From assembly GCF_030035675.1 (NCBI RefSeq), contig NC_084500.1, positions 14,197,100-14,261,099 on the forward strand: a stretch of DNA of 64,000 nt, in the 5' to 3' direction. Every line of letters begins with the position of its first letter. Position 1 is the first letter of the stretch. Below the pieces are notes generated by a model that saw nothing but the letters and a program-made list of their open reading frames with translations, made no database searches and was not told where the DNA came from. This document shows, one piece after another, positions 1-10,800 of this stretch. The stretch comes from Rhineura floridana. Lineage: Eukaryota > Chordata > Lepidosauria > Squamata > Rhineuridae. A program made the position numbers and the translations under genes.

Positions 1-231
1 AAAAAGGAATTTTAATCATGAATTTGATGTTGCTTTTTAATGTACATGCTAATGAAGGGGTTGCCATTCTGGTGCCCGTGGGAGCAACGGTGCCCTTGAG
101 ATCTTTCCCTAGTGCCCATGAAACTTCTGGACACACACACGCTGCCCCTCAGTCATGAAGAAGATGGTGAGGTGATTTCCCTCTCTTGGAAAGTGCACTG
201 AGCTGAAGGAGGACGTTGGAAGAGGGAGGCT

Positions 232-335
232 CCCTGCCTGAAACCCTGGAGAGCAGCTGCCAATCAGTGCAGACAGTACTGAGCTAGATGGACCAACGGT
301 CTGACTCCGTAGAAGGCAGCTTCCTGTGTTCCTAA
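232..335 (+). mobile_element. tRNA-Ala-type SINE, 3' half
   Basis: Body sequence tgaaaccctggagagcagct gccaatcagtg and the end ggcagcttcctgtgttcc. The head is missing. See the copy at 14285 for the full structure. Confidence 0.75.
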
Positions 336-339
336 GGGA

Positions 340-425
340 AGGGCCCTAGCATCTGCTTTGCATGCAGAAGGTCCCAGGTTCAACCTCCGACATCTACCGG
401 TAGGGCTGAGAAAAGCCACTGGCAG
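340..425 (+). mobile_element. tRNA-Ala-type SINE, 5' half
   Basis: gggaagggcc then catctgctttgcatgcagaa ggtcccaggttcaacc; the A box is damaged and the body is lost after about 425. Confidence 0.7.
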
Positions 426-727
426 ACCTTGCGGTCAAATTCAGATCAAAGATGTCAGCCGACAGGCAGAAGAACAGAGCAAAGAACAGCTGTTGCAATG
501 AGACTACCCAACTGGCCCTTGGGCAGGTGGGAGGCTGGCCCCTGCCTCTCCCTTCTTACATCAACCCCCAACCTAGGAACATAGAGTGACTCAAAACAGC
601 ACAGCTCCCCGCCACCTTCCCATTACTCTCGTTATACATTTTTAAGCATGTCTTCACACTCTTAAGGGCTAGAAACTTGGCTTTTACTTTAAATGAAAAT
701 CCCAAACAACAGCACTTGAATGTTTGG

Positions 728-925
728 GTCCAGTCTAGCTAAGCGGCAGAGAATCTGCTTTGCATGCAGAAGGTCCCAGCTTCAATCCTCGGCACCTCCA
801 GGTAGGGTTGGGAAAGACCCCCGTCTGAAGCCCTGGAGAGCCACTGCCAGTCAGTGTAGACAGTACTGAGCTACATGACTAATGGTGCGACTCAGAATAC
901 GTTAGGCAGCTTCCTGTGTTCGTTC
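728..925 (+). mobile_element. tRNA-Ala-type SINE, near full length
   Basis: Damaged A box tagctaagcggcagag, anticodon-arm remnant ctttgcatgcag, B box gcttcaatcct, then the family body and end ggcagcttcctgtgttc. Confidence 0.78.
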
Positions 926-954
926 TATGGGGCAGCCCTTCAGATATTTGGAGA

Positions 955-1080
955 AACTTTTATTTATTATTATTATTATTATTGTTATTATTATTATTAT
1001 TATTATTGTTATTATTATTATTATATTCCATCCTTCCTCCCAGTAGGAGCCCAGGGTGGCTCCTTCAAGGCGGCTCCTCC
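955..1080 (-). mobile_element. LINE 3' tail with TTA microsatellite
   Basis: A (TTA/TTG)n run at 960-1023, then ttatattccatccttcctcc cagtaggagcccagggtggc, the reverse complement of the common LINE 3' tail here. Long poly-Y/poly-I frames over this repeat are not genes. Confidence 0.6.
960..1023. repeat. TTA/TTG microsatellite
   Basis: A run of TTA trinucleotides with TTG interruptions. Confidence 0.95.
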
Positions 1081-1107
1081 AGGGAGGCTCATGTTTTCCT
1101 CCATTAG

Positions 1108-1425
1108 GGCAAAAGGGGCGCTGCCCCACCAACCCCAATCTGCTGTCAGCCAGCCCCCACCAGCCAACCTTCTTACTTACAACCAGTCTAGAGCATGGCC
1201 CTGTTTGTCAGCTTCCTTGCCTTTAGCCTCACTGTTGTGTAGAACTCAGCAAGGAGGACAGAACTAGAATGAGTTGGCTCCGCCCATCATTGGCTCTGGC
1301 TCCACCTATTGTTGGGCTCCCTGCTCTCTGCCCCGCCACTCCCAAATGGGCACCAACCCACCGCTGCTTTCCCCATTGTTCTTTTCTCCTTGCGCCTCCA
1401 TCTCCGCCCTCTGAACTTGGTCCCA
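1108..1425 (-). repeat. Unclassified interspersed repeat, copy 1
   Basis: Plus strand: caaaaggggcgctgccccac caaccccaatctg, gaactagaatgagttggctc, ctctgccccgccactcccaa atgggcac. This is the reverse complement of the copies at 1788 and 52950. Confidence 0.6.
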
Positions 1426-1787
1426 ACTTGTCTAGTTAATAGGGGATGAGTTTATTTCAGCCGCTTTCAGTTTTCCAACTTTACATGGCTGTTTTTTAAT
1501 TTAGAGTGTTAGAGGTTTTTTTTTTTTTTGAAAAAAGGATTTCTAAAGCTGCCCACTGGGGCTGAAAGGCAGAGGAGAAATACTTAGATAACATTAACTG
1601 AGGATTAGAGTGAATCTGAAGCTCAACCGTTTTTGTGATCGTTCACAGCAGACACTTTGGCAACTGGGAAATGACGGACAAGAATTCCTGGCGGCGACGC
1701 TTGTCCCAAGATAAAGGATACAGCACGAGTGGCGGGGATGTTGCTAGAAAACAATCCAACATTAGTCCTACTCAGAGTAGGCCCACT

Positions 1788-2100
1788 GAAATTAATGGCA
1801 GTGGGAGCCGGTGCCCATTGGGGCTGGTGGGGCGGAAGGCAGGGAGCCACACACAAGGGGCAGCCAGAGCCAATGATAAGCAGAGCCAGCTGATTCTAGT
1901 TTGGTCCCCCATATGTATCCCTGATGGGTTCTACAACACTGGGACAAAGGAGAAGGAATCTGACAGGCTGTGCTACCTCTTGGGCTGGATGTAATTAAGT
2001 AGACAGGCAGGTGGGGGCTGGCTGAAGGCAGACTGAGATTGGTGGGGCAGAGCCACACACGCCCTAGTGGACTAACCTCCACTGATGAATGGGCCCGGCC
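1788..2100 (+). repeat. Unclassified interspersed repeat, copy 2
   Basis: gccggtgcccattggggctg gtggggcggaaggcaggg, gattctagtttggtccccc, acactgggacaaaggag and actaacctccactgatg. Flanked by arms of a ctactcagagtaggcccact-type palindrome (1765-1797 and 2118-2140). Confidence 0.65.
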
Positions 2101-2144
2101 AATTTAGGGCAGTTAATTTAAATGGGTCTACTCTGAGCAGTTAA

Positions 2145-2795
2145 TTGAACGCAGCCTCTGGGGCCTGGATCCGCACAACTCCAGTTTGCAAACGCTCAGC
2201 TGTGTATGCATAGATGCAAACGTCGACCATCACAGAAGGCAAGGAGGCCAATGTCCCCTCCAAATCTCCCCAGCTAAATTCTTCCATTCATTTGCCCACC
2301 TGCTTCAGATCACCCCAAATCACTCCTCTTCCAGTTCATTCACCTCCTAATTAATTTCCCAACAGATCCTGCTCTCCAGATCAGATCAGTTGCACTTACT
2401 TGCTACCTCTCCCAAACCCTCTGCGGACAATATCATCTAAAAATTAATTTATTTCACCCCAATCAAAAAAACTAATATCCTACACAAGATCACTCCCCAC
2501 CCTCTCCAATTTAATTTCCCCCAAACCCATTACCCACCGGGCACTGGGGGGGGAGAAAGGTTTGGGGAGCCATGATCCATAGGCCTACTCCCTAGCAATG
2601 CCCCACAAGCACCCCCATCTCCATGACAGAGGTATATAAAATTACACAAGATGCACAGAAAGTGGATAAGGAGAAGCTTTTCTCCTTCTCTCATAATACT
2701 AGAACTCAGGGCCATCCAACAAAGCTGAACACTGGAAAATTCTGGACAGAACAAAAGAAAGCACAACCTAACACAGCACTTAGGTAAGTGATGGG
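2145..2795. other. No recognised feature
   Basis: AT-rich with many C-rich CCCAAATC-like phrases. No coding or repeat family recognised. Confidence 0.5.
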
Positions 2796-2800
2796 ATTTG

Positions 2801-3085
2801 CTCCCACAGGAGGCAGTGAAGGCCACCAACGTGGATAGCTTTAAAAGAGGTTCAGACAAATTAACGGAGGATAAGGCTATCAATGGCTACTAGCCATTAT
2901 AACTATGCTCTGCCTCCACTGTTGGAGGCAGTATGCTGGGAATCGCAAGTGGGAAGTGTGCTGTTGCGCTCAGGTCCTGCTTGCGGGCTTCCCATTGGGG
3001 CATCTGTTTGGCCACTGCAAGAACAGGACACTGAACTAGATGGGCCATTGGCCTGATCCAGCAGGGACGCTCTTCTGTCCATATG
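2801..3085 (+). mobile_element. CR1-like LINE 3' end (second subfamily)
   Basis: Shares with several other places here the blocks ggctactagccat, gtcctgcttgcgggcttccc and ggcctgatccagcaggg. The coding remnant FKRGLDKF in the 32468 copy and the cttatgttcttatg-like ends suggest a CR1 subfamily; that is inference. Confidence 0.65.
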
Positions 3086-3089
3086 GATT

Positions 3090-3890
3090 TCTTTCTCTGC
3101 ACTCTTCTGCCAACCCCAGCTATGCTGACATGTTCCTATGGATGAGCCATCTTTCTACCCCAAATCTCCCAGACTCAGCACTGTCAAATTTCCTTTCCTG
3201 ACAAGACTTAAGTGCTCAGCAGAGAGTCGGAGTCATTGCCAACGGAAAGATAGGCACACGCTTTGCCCACACACCCCTCCACCAATCAGCATCGACGCTC
3301 CCTCGACGGAAGAGATCGTTTCGACTTCCTCGCCGGGGGAAACCAACTCATCTTTCAAAGTAACGACACCGGGTGTCACCGCCTCACCCCGGCTCTTCCC
3401 GATGCCGTCAAGATGGATTTCTCTGTGGCCCATTATTTCCCTCCCCCGCCGCCTCCCCCATCTGCCAGTACCCCTATTGTCTTCGTAATGTAAAGGCAGC
3501 AGAGCCTACGGAGAAAGGCCGCGGCCTGTCAGGGCTCCGACTTCAATCAGCATTTCAATTAAAGATGAGTCTTCCAAGGGAAGAAAACGAGACCGTTGGG
3601 CGGAATTACATCCTCAGCACAGCAGAACAACTCCAATCATCTCTATCTTCCCAACCTCGGGCAAACAGGCCCTGGCACATCTCAGGAGTAAATCCTTCAC
3701 AGTAGAAGTAAAAAAACACTAGCCGTTCTAAGCCGGTTTCTTTCCTGTAAGTCAGGGAATCAGTGGACCACTGGATGGTGCTGGAAAGGATACCCCATGT
3801 TCAGAAACAGTCTACCTCTGAAAAACAGAGAGTTGTCCCCCACCCATGCCTTTGCTTGCAAGCTTCCCAGAAACACCCAGGCTGGCATCT
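3090..3890. other. Unassigned stretch with moderately CpG-rich core
   Basis: 3230-3480 has more CpG than its neighbours (tcgacgctccctcgacggaa) and open frames on both strands (about 116 codons plus, 66 minus), but no protein family is recognised. A non-coding exon or regulatory island is possible; no evidence decides. Confidence 0.35.
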
Positions 3891-3903
3891 GGTGGGTCTA
3901 GAC

Positions 3904-4248
3904 CAGGGGTTCCCAAACTGCGGTCCATGGACCACCAATGGTCCTTGAGCTTTGTTCAGGTGGTCCACGGCATGTCCACGTTCAATATTCATATTGATTT
4001 TTCAGTGCATTTTCATTGCTTCTTTTAACGTGTTTTGATTTAAATTCTATGGAGTGCAAATTGTAATACAAGAAAATGCAACACGAGAAATCAAAGAAGC
4101 AACAAAAAATGCAACAAAAAAGTCATACAGTGCCTGCCACAACACAATACAATTGCTTCAACAGGCAGAAATATCATTTAAGCGGTCCCCCAAGACCCTT
4201 AGCAATTTTTAAGCAGGTGGGGGAGGGGGAAAGGTTGGGGAACCCCCG
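3904..4248 (+). mobile_element. hAT-like MITE (ggttcccaaact family) with 8-bp TSD
   Basis: Begins caggggttcccaaactgcgg and ends ggttggggaacccccg. Flanks are gtctagac (3896-3903) and gtctagag (4249-4256), an 8-base duplication matching at 7 of 8. Terminal inverted repeats starting CAGGGG plus an 8-base duplication indicate the hAT superfamily. No transposase is encoded. Confidence 0.85.
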
Positions 4249-4617
4249 GTCTAGAGGACTCTTTGGTTTGATCCAAAGGGTGGGGGGCTCGCGGCCCTCC
4301 AGAGATTGCTGGACTCCAATTTCCATCAGCCCCAGCCAGCGTGGTCAGGCTCCTCATGCCTGCAATAATATCCCTCTGCAACACACAACCAGATCGCATT
4401 CTGGGCCCCAGCCCTCGCAGCCTTCTCTGGTTTGCCTGGGGTGCCCACAACAGGACTCACGAGGCTTCCAGGCCCCTCAAAAAGCAGCTTGGTACAGTGG
4501 TCAAACATCGTGGATTATTGAGGGGGATATTTACTAAGACCTTTTGCGAGCATCATATGAGGCATTGGCAGGCACATTGGTGCCCACGGGCATCACGTTG
4601 GCAGCCCCGGGTCTATA

Positions 4618-4722
4618 ATAGTTTCAGACCTGGAGTCATTCTTGGCCCTACCGGGGATTGAACCTGGGACCCAGCATGTGCAAAGCAGGTGCTCTGTTCA
4701 TGAAGCCCCAATGGCCCTGCCC
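4618..4722 (-). mobile_element. tRNA-Ala-type SINE, 5' fragment
   Basis: Reverse complement of the head: ggattgaacctgggac and caaagcaggtgctctg on the plus strand. Confidence 0.6.
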
Positions 4723-4771
4723 CAGAAATGTTCACTCCTCCACAAATTAAAAGTATTGCGATGTTACCTAC

Positions 4772-4892
4772 CTAGTAACAATATGGTGGGTCTCGTCCAG
4801 CGGAAATCTAAGCAGCTCACAGTGGGGACGGCATCCTGGACCTTCTTGTAGCCGACTGTCCCAAGGACTTCCCATCCTTGATCCGATTTTGC
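4772..4892 (-). CDS. MRM1: MRM1 internal coding exon ([13 protein letters not shown])
   Basis: The exon starts after a purine-poor acceptor (cccgaaag) and reads [20 protein letters not shown], then [20 protein letters not shown] and one base of a glycine codon before the donor gtaggtaac. This is the beta-strand region just before the NEG motif of SpoU enzymes. A CR1 LINE fragment begins only about 60 bases upstream of its acceptor. Confidence 0.93.
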
Positions 4893-7800
4893 CTTTCGGG
4901 ACAAATTGAGGCGGGAGAGGAGAAAGAGGGGGAAAAGATAAATGTGCACTCCCGTGAACTGTTTCAAGTACATGAAAGGTTGTCACACAGAGGAAGGCCA
5001 GGATCTCTTGTCGATCATCCCAGAGTGCAGGACACTGAATAATGGGCTCAAGTTGCAGGAAGCCAGATTTCGACTGGACATCACGAACAACTTCCTAACT
5101 GTTAGAGCCATACGACAATGGAACCAATTACCTAGAGAGATAGAGGGCTCTCCGACATTGCAGGCATTCAAGAGGCAGCTGGACAGCCATCTGTCGGGAA
5201 TGCTTTGATTTGGATTCCTGCATTGAGCAGGGGGTTGGACTTGATGGCCTTATAGGCCCCTTCCAACTCTACTATTCTATGATTCTTATCAATCCACGCA
5301 AAACCTTCACTCCTTTATCTAAAGGGAAAATACGTCTGTGCATGCTGATTTTTTCTCTCTCATGTTTGAAGCTCATTTCGCCGCTATCTTGTCCCCAAAG
5401 CAGCTCAGGAGTCAAGGACGACAAATTTAAAAACTCAACAAAACAAAACAAACAGCCTAAAAACAAGGTGACCGGCGTGAGGTTGTCCTGCTTGATCGCT
5501 GCGAGCAAGCAGCCAGGAATTTTAAATGAAAGGACGTTGAATGTCCCTGGATAGCTGGGAGTCTCTCTCTCCCTCCAGCCTTTGGAATGCAGGACCCATC
5601 AAAGGGAAAGGTGATACTTCTAGCGAATGGGAGGGGCCAAAGGAACAGCTTAGAACAGTGTTGCTGGACTGCAACTCCCATCATCCCCGACTGTCGGCCA
5701 TGTTGGTAGGGCCTGATGGGAGCTGGAGTCCAAGACTACTCGGAGGGTCACAGGTTTTCCCCCAACCCCTGACAAAGAACTTGCTCTGATCTAGAAAGGC
5801 GAGTCTTCTTATACAAATGCTCCCAAGCTCATCCTTCGGAACAGAAGGTGGCGTGCCCAATTAACTACAAAAGTTTTGGGGAGGGGAAGGGGAAAAAGGA
5901 AAATAAAGAAACCAAGGAGACAAAACTGGCACGCTTCCTACCTCGTTTTCTGGAAAACCGGCAGGTTCCCAGCTGTTAACGACATTGGAATTTATGCCCG
6001 CAACGTGGCAAAGGTTAAATTGGCCAATGTGGACCCAATTAAAGAGACCACTACGATGGCCCGCGTGTTTGCAAACTGGCACTTTACAGGAGATGTTTCA
6101 ATTAAGTAACAACACCCTTTGAACGGCCTCTTCATTACGTCGTTCCAGAACGGGGCTGCTGACACGGATCAGACAGGGAGGCTCCCGGTATCCACAGGAA
6201 AGAAGTGAATGAAGGCCATTCAGAACATTTGGAAGGCCCTGCAAGCTTTAAATGGTCTCCTGGTGGACTATCTTCCAACCAGTGGGGAGATGGTCTTGGG
6301 CTTATGTGATGGATCTCAGGTGTCCAAATTCACCTGAAAAGTGTTCCTTGGATAAGCTCAGTATTCCCCCCTCCATTAAAACCCTGCTTCCCTACCCCCT
6401 TCCCCTGTTCCCCCTCTTCTGACGACCCTGCACTGTCTACCAGACAAAATCCAAAACCTTGCACAATGCTGCCACTGCGTGGCCAATCGGGGAATAGCAG
6501 CCATTCCCAGCAAAAGGAGGCAACATAGCGGAAAGCATCAAACGAAAGGGACCGCAGCAGAAAAGGCAAACGTTTCTGCTGCCAAGCCAGATGATTTATC
6601 TAGGTCACTGACGTATACTCTGACTGGCAGCAGCAACCCAGTTACAGACAGGGAGTCTCGCCCAGCCCTACCTGGAGATATAAGGGACTGAGCCTTGCGC
6701 ATGCAAAGCAGATGCTCTACAATCTTTTCTTCCCAAAACAAAGATTCTAGTCCTCTTGGTTCGGAATGTAAGGCAGTTTAAAAGGGATCACAGAAAACTG
6801 CCTTATATGGAGTCAAACCATCAGTCCAGTACTGTCTACACTGACTGGCAGCAGCTCTGCAGAGTTTCAGGCACGGAGTCGTATCCCAGCCCTACCTGGA
6901 GATGCCAGGTATTGAACCCGGGACTTTCTGCACGCAAAGCAGACGCTCTGCCGCTGAGCTATGGCCCTTCCTCAATGCTTACATCCAAAAAATGTTACCA
7001 TCTGAATATAAGCGGAGCCCTCTTGGGTCAGGTTGGGGTGGGGAAAACGTGGCCCTCCGGATGTTTGTTGGACTCCAACTCCCATCAGCCCCTGACAACA
7101 CGGCCAATGACCAAGGATTACGGGAGACAGATCCCAGCAACATCTGGAAGGCCAGAGGTTTCTCACCCCCGGGTTAAGAGTATCAGTCGACGACCTGGGA
7201 GACCAGGCTTCACAACCCCACTTGTCATGGAACTGGCCCCTGGGTCGGTCACTGCCTCTTAGCACAACGTGCCTTACAGGGCTGTTGTGAGGACAAATTG
7301 TGTGGGCAAGGAAAGAACCATGTACTCCACCTGAAGCTCCTTGGAGGAAAGGCAGGATGTAACATTAAAAAAAAAGAGGAAAGAGTTGCTGTTGTTTCAC
7401 CTTAAGAAGGCTCTGAAGATCTTCAGTGGTAAACACATCTAAAACTTCCATGGCCCCAGAGCTAGCTTTGCTGACCACTGGTGTCAGGGGGCAGCTGCAA
7501 GAGAGCCAAGAGAGGTAAACAAATTATTAAAAACTAATTATTAAAAATTCCCCAGCAGATCTCCAAAAGTCCATCTGTTACCAACACACTGCTCAGCATG
7601 CAAGCGAAGAACGACCTTTTGCATGCAGGGGCCTTGCCCCCGATTCATGATGGAATTTTTACCTGTTCCTTTGACTCATCACAATCCCGTCAACGCCCAG
7701 GAAGTGAGCAGTCCGCAGGACGGCCCCCAGGTTCATGGGGTCTTGTATCCCCTCCAAAGCCAGCCAGAGGAGCTGCGAGCCCTCACCAACAGTGGCCCCC

Positions 7801-10800
7801 TCAGCCCCAGGGGACAGCCCTTCCTGCCAGCCAGTGGGGCGAAGGGGCGTGGCCTCCAGGCAAACCCCCTGGTGGACACCTCCCTTGCAAAGGGCATCCA
7901 GCACCTTCCGGCGAACCATCTTCACTGGGACTCCACACTCCTTGGCGCGCCGGGAGAATTCTTTCAGCGCAGGTGACATCCCACTGCTGCCGGCCTTGAG
8001 GAAGAGCTGGGAAAAGTTCCTCTTTGACCTCATCAGAGCCAAGGAACAGGGGGAGATTCCGAACAAGATCTCCGAGCCTTTGGTCCTTTCCACAGGGACA
8101 GGCTTTTGCAAGAGCTTTCTCTTCTCCTCAGGGAAATCGTCGTTCCTCAGGTTCCGGAGCTCCTCCCCGCTGGACGGCACAGTCTTTGTGTGAAATTTCT
8201 GCCAGAATTTGCTCTGAGGAGTGCGATCCTTATGGGTTTTATAGAGTGGCTTCAGGGTTGGCTGAACAGCCCCCTCGTGCTCAGCGGTTTCAAGCCTATG
8301 ATCTGTCGGCGAACAAGGCAACTCTTCGCTGTTCTCCTTACCAGGCTCTCCTGGTGACGGTTTTTCCCACGTCGAGAAAGATCGGACGATCCCCAAAGGG
8401 CAGATGCGCTGAACAGCACAGGACAATCTCGCAGCGTTCCAGAGGCCAAATGTAAAGGACTGGAAAGACTCCATCTTTGACATGCAACATTCCTTTCTCT
8501 CTGTCTGAAGAAAAAAACCAAGATGTTAATCAATAGAGATGGCGATGTGGTTTCTCTGGAAAGATCTTCAGTCGGAAAGTTTCCTGGAAAATCATTTTTG
8601 AAAGTCTCTTGAACCCGCGTATCCCGTTTTAATTGTTGTGCTGTCTTAAAGGGGTTTGTTTGATTATGAACTTTCATCATGGGTGTTTATATTTTAGTGG
8701 CATAGTTTTATTGTGTATTTTAACTACAACGTACTTTAACAATTGTGCAATCAGCTTTTATGTTGTGCAAACAACGTAGAAGCCATCTGGGCATTAGGTG
8801 GCCTACTAAAGAAAGAAAGAATCCCCAAATCAATTTGGATCTGGTAGGCTTTATTTATTTATTATTTGATTTACAGCTTGCCCTTCCGCCCAGCAGGAAC
8901 CCTTGAGAATTTATTTTACTTAGCCTCAACTCTCCAAACCAGCCCAATTTTTTTTTTTACAGATAATTCACCCGTTTTATTATTTTTTGAACACCCAGCT
9001 AATTCACATATATGATCCTTTTCTGCCTGAGGATGTTTACTTTATTACCATTTTTAAAAAAAGTTTGTCCAATACCAAACCCCATAAAAATTCCTGATTT
9101 TCAGTCCAGTTTTTTGGACTTATCAACCACCCGGGGCAGAGGAAAATCATCTGGCAGGAATGTGGTTTTTCTTTTCCTCCAAAGTTCTGAAGGAACAGCC
9201 TGTGGATATATTTTGGTCAGAAAGATTCAGTGACAGGAGGAGAAGTCTGCACCTGTTGAATTTCTGCCTATCACAATCTGATAAAAAGGCATGGGGTTGG
9301 TTTTGGACAGATCACCTATGCTTGGAATGGAATTTCAGCGAGTGAGTTTTTCCCCCATTATTGCTACAGGTGCAAGTCAAGAAGAGGCTCCACCTGTTGG
9401 CATGTGGCCTGCCATTCTGTAGTAAAGGGCACGGGAGCCCTCCAAGCTAGAAATATTTACAATCCTTTACAAAATCAAATGCAGCACCCAACTAACTGGA
9501 CACCAGATCATCAATTACACTTTGGGGTTTGCTTGGCAAACGTGGATAGCTGTGTTGGTACATTTATTTATTTTATTTATTTAATAAAATTCATATACCG
9601 CTCGAATGTAAAGACTTCTAAACAGTTTACAAAAACATTTAAATTATCAATAAAACAATTCAAAACAAATAATTAAAGACCTATTTAACACAATTAAAAC
9701 AGCTACTAACAAACAAGATTAAAACACATCAGCGCCCGCGCATCTGGATAGGCTTGACTAAAGAAAAAAGCTTTAAGCAGGCACCAAAAGAAATAGGGAT
9801 GTCAATAGGCAGGGAGTTCCAACAAGTAGGTTCTGCCGCACTAAAAGAACGATTTCTTGCAAGCGCAGAACACGTATTATGCGGCACCTGTAACAGGGCC
9901 AGTTCCACAGATCGAAGTGCTCGAGCCGGTGCATATGGGGCAAGGCGGTCTTGCAAGTAAGCATTAATTGAGGGAGGGGGAGGAATGCAAAGCTTAATAA
10001 AGAGCCAACCAAAACATCACAAAGTCAAGCGCTCCAGCCGTCTTCATCAGACCAGATACTAAGCAAACTAGAGGAGGGGGGGCAGGTAGAAAAAGTGAGA
10101 CACATCGTATCCCCCAGAGTTTACTACAGGGGTGATGAACCTGTTTCAGCTTGAGGGCCACATTCCCTTCCCTTCCAAGGGCCATGGGCCAGTGGTGGGC
10201 AGGGCCAGAGGCAAAAATGGGCGGGTCAACAATTGCAAATTTTTCCCTTTGAACGGCAGGCTAGTTTCTGCACACCGTCCCCTCTCTATCCTTCCTCCAG
10301 GCAAGCAAGAGGCATTGTCAGAGAGCCAGCATGCATGCCGGCCAGGCAAAAATATTCAAGGAGGCTGTCAAGCAAGGCCGGTGAGGGGTGTGGCTGAGAG
10401 GCTTGGAGGGTTGCATTTCGCCCCTGGGGCCTGAGGTTCCTCATCCAGGCTCCACGCTTTGGAAAAAATCTTAAATTGGGGAGACGCCTCGCAGAAAAGT
10501 AATAGGGCTAGCCTTGCAGTGCCAGACCGGGAAAGACTACAGGGACAAAGCCACAGAAAAAGGGGGGATGATGCCTTCTGCCCCCTGCATTTTTTTTCAA
10601 ATATTAATTCTAGAGTTATTAGTCCCTGTGGTTTCCCTCTGGGAAATTTTTTTTTTAAATAATAACAGTCAGGCTTCAAAAATGGAGCAGACTTATTGAC
10701 AGAAATCAGGGTTAAAAACAAAGTTTCCTTTACCTGGGGATTTAGCATCACTGCTTCAGATCCCCTGGTGAAGAAAGGTCATGTACTCAGTACTGAGGTC

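Noticed and set aside
875-1267. Open frames with long Tyr, Ile or Leu runs over 902-1267 on both strands
   Set aside because: They are translations of the TTA/TTG microsatellite and a LINE tail; no protein family is seen.
1-4771. The missing MRM1 3' exon (NEGSGLSQEVQ ... LNVSVAAGILLHS)
   Set aside because: I looked on the minus strand for the NEG and LNVSVAAG motifs and found neither, so I place the exon outside the window.
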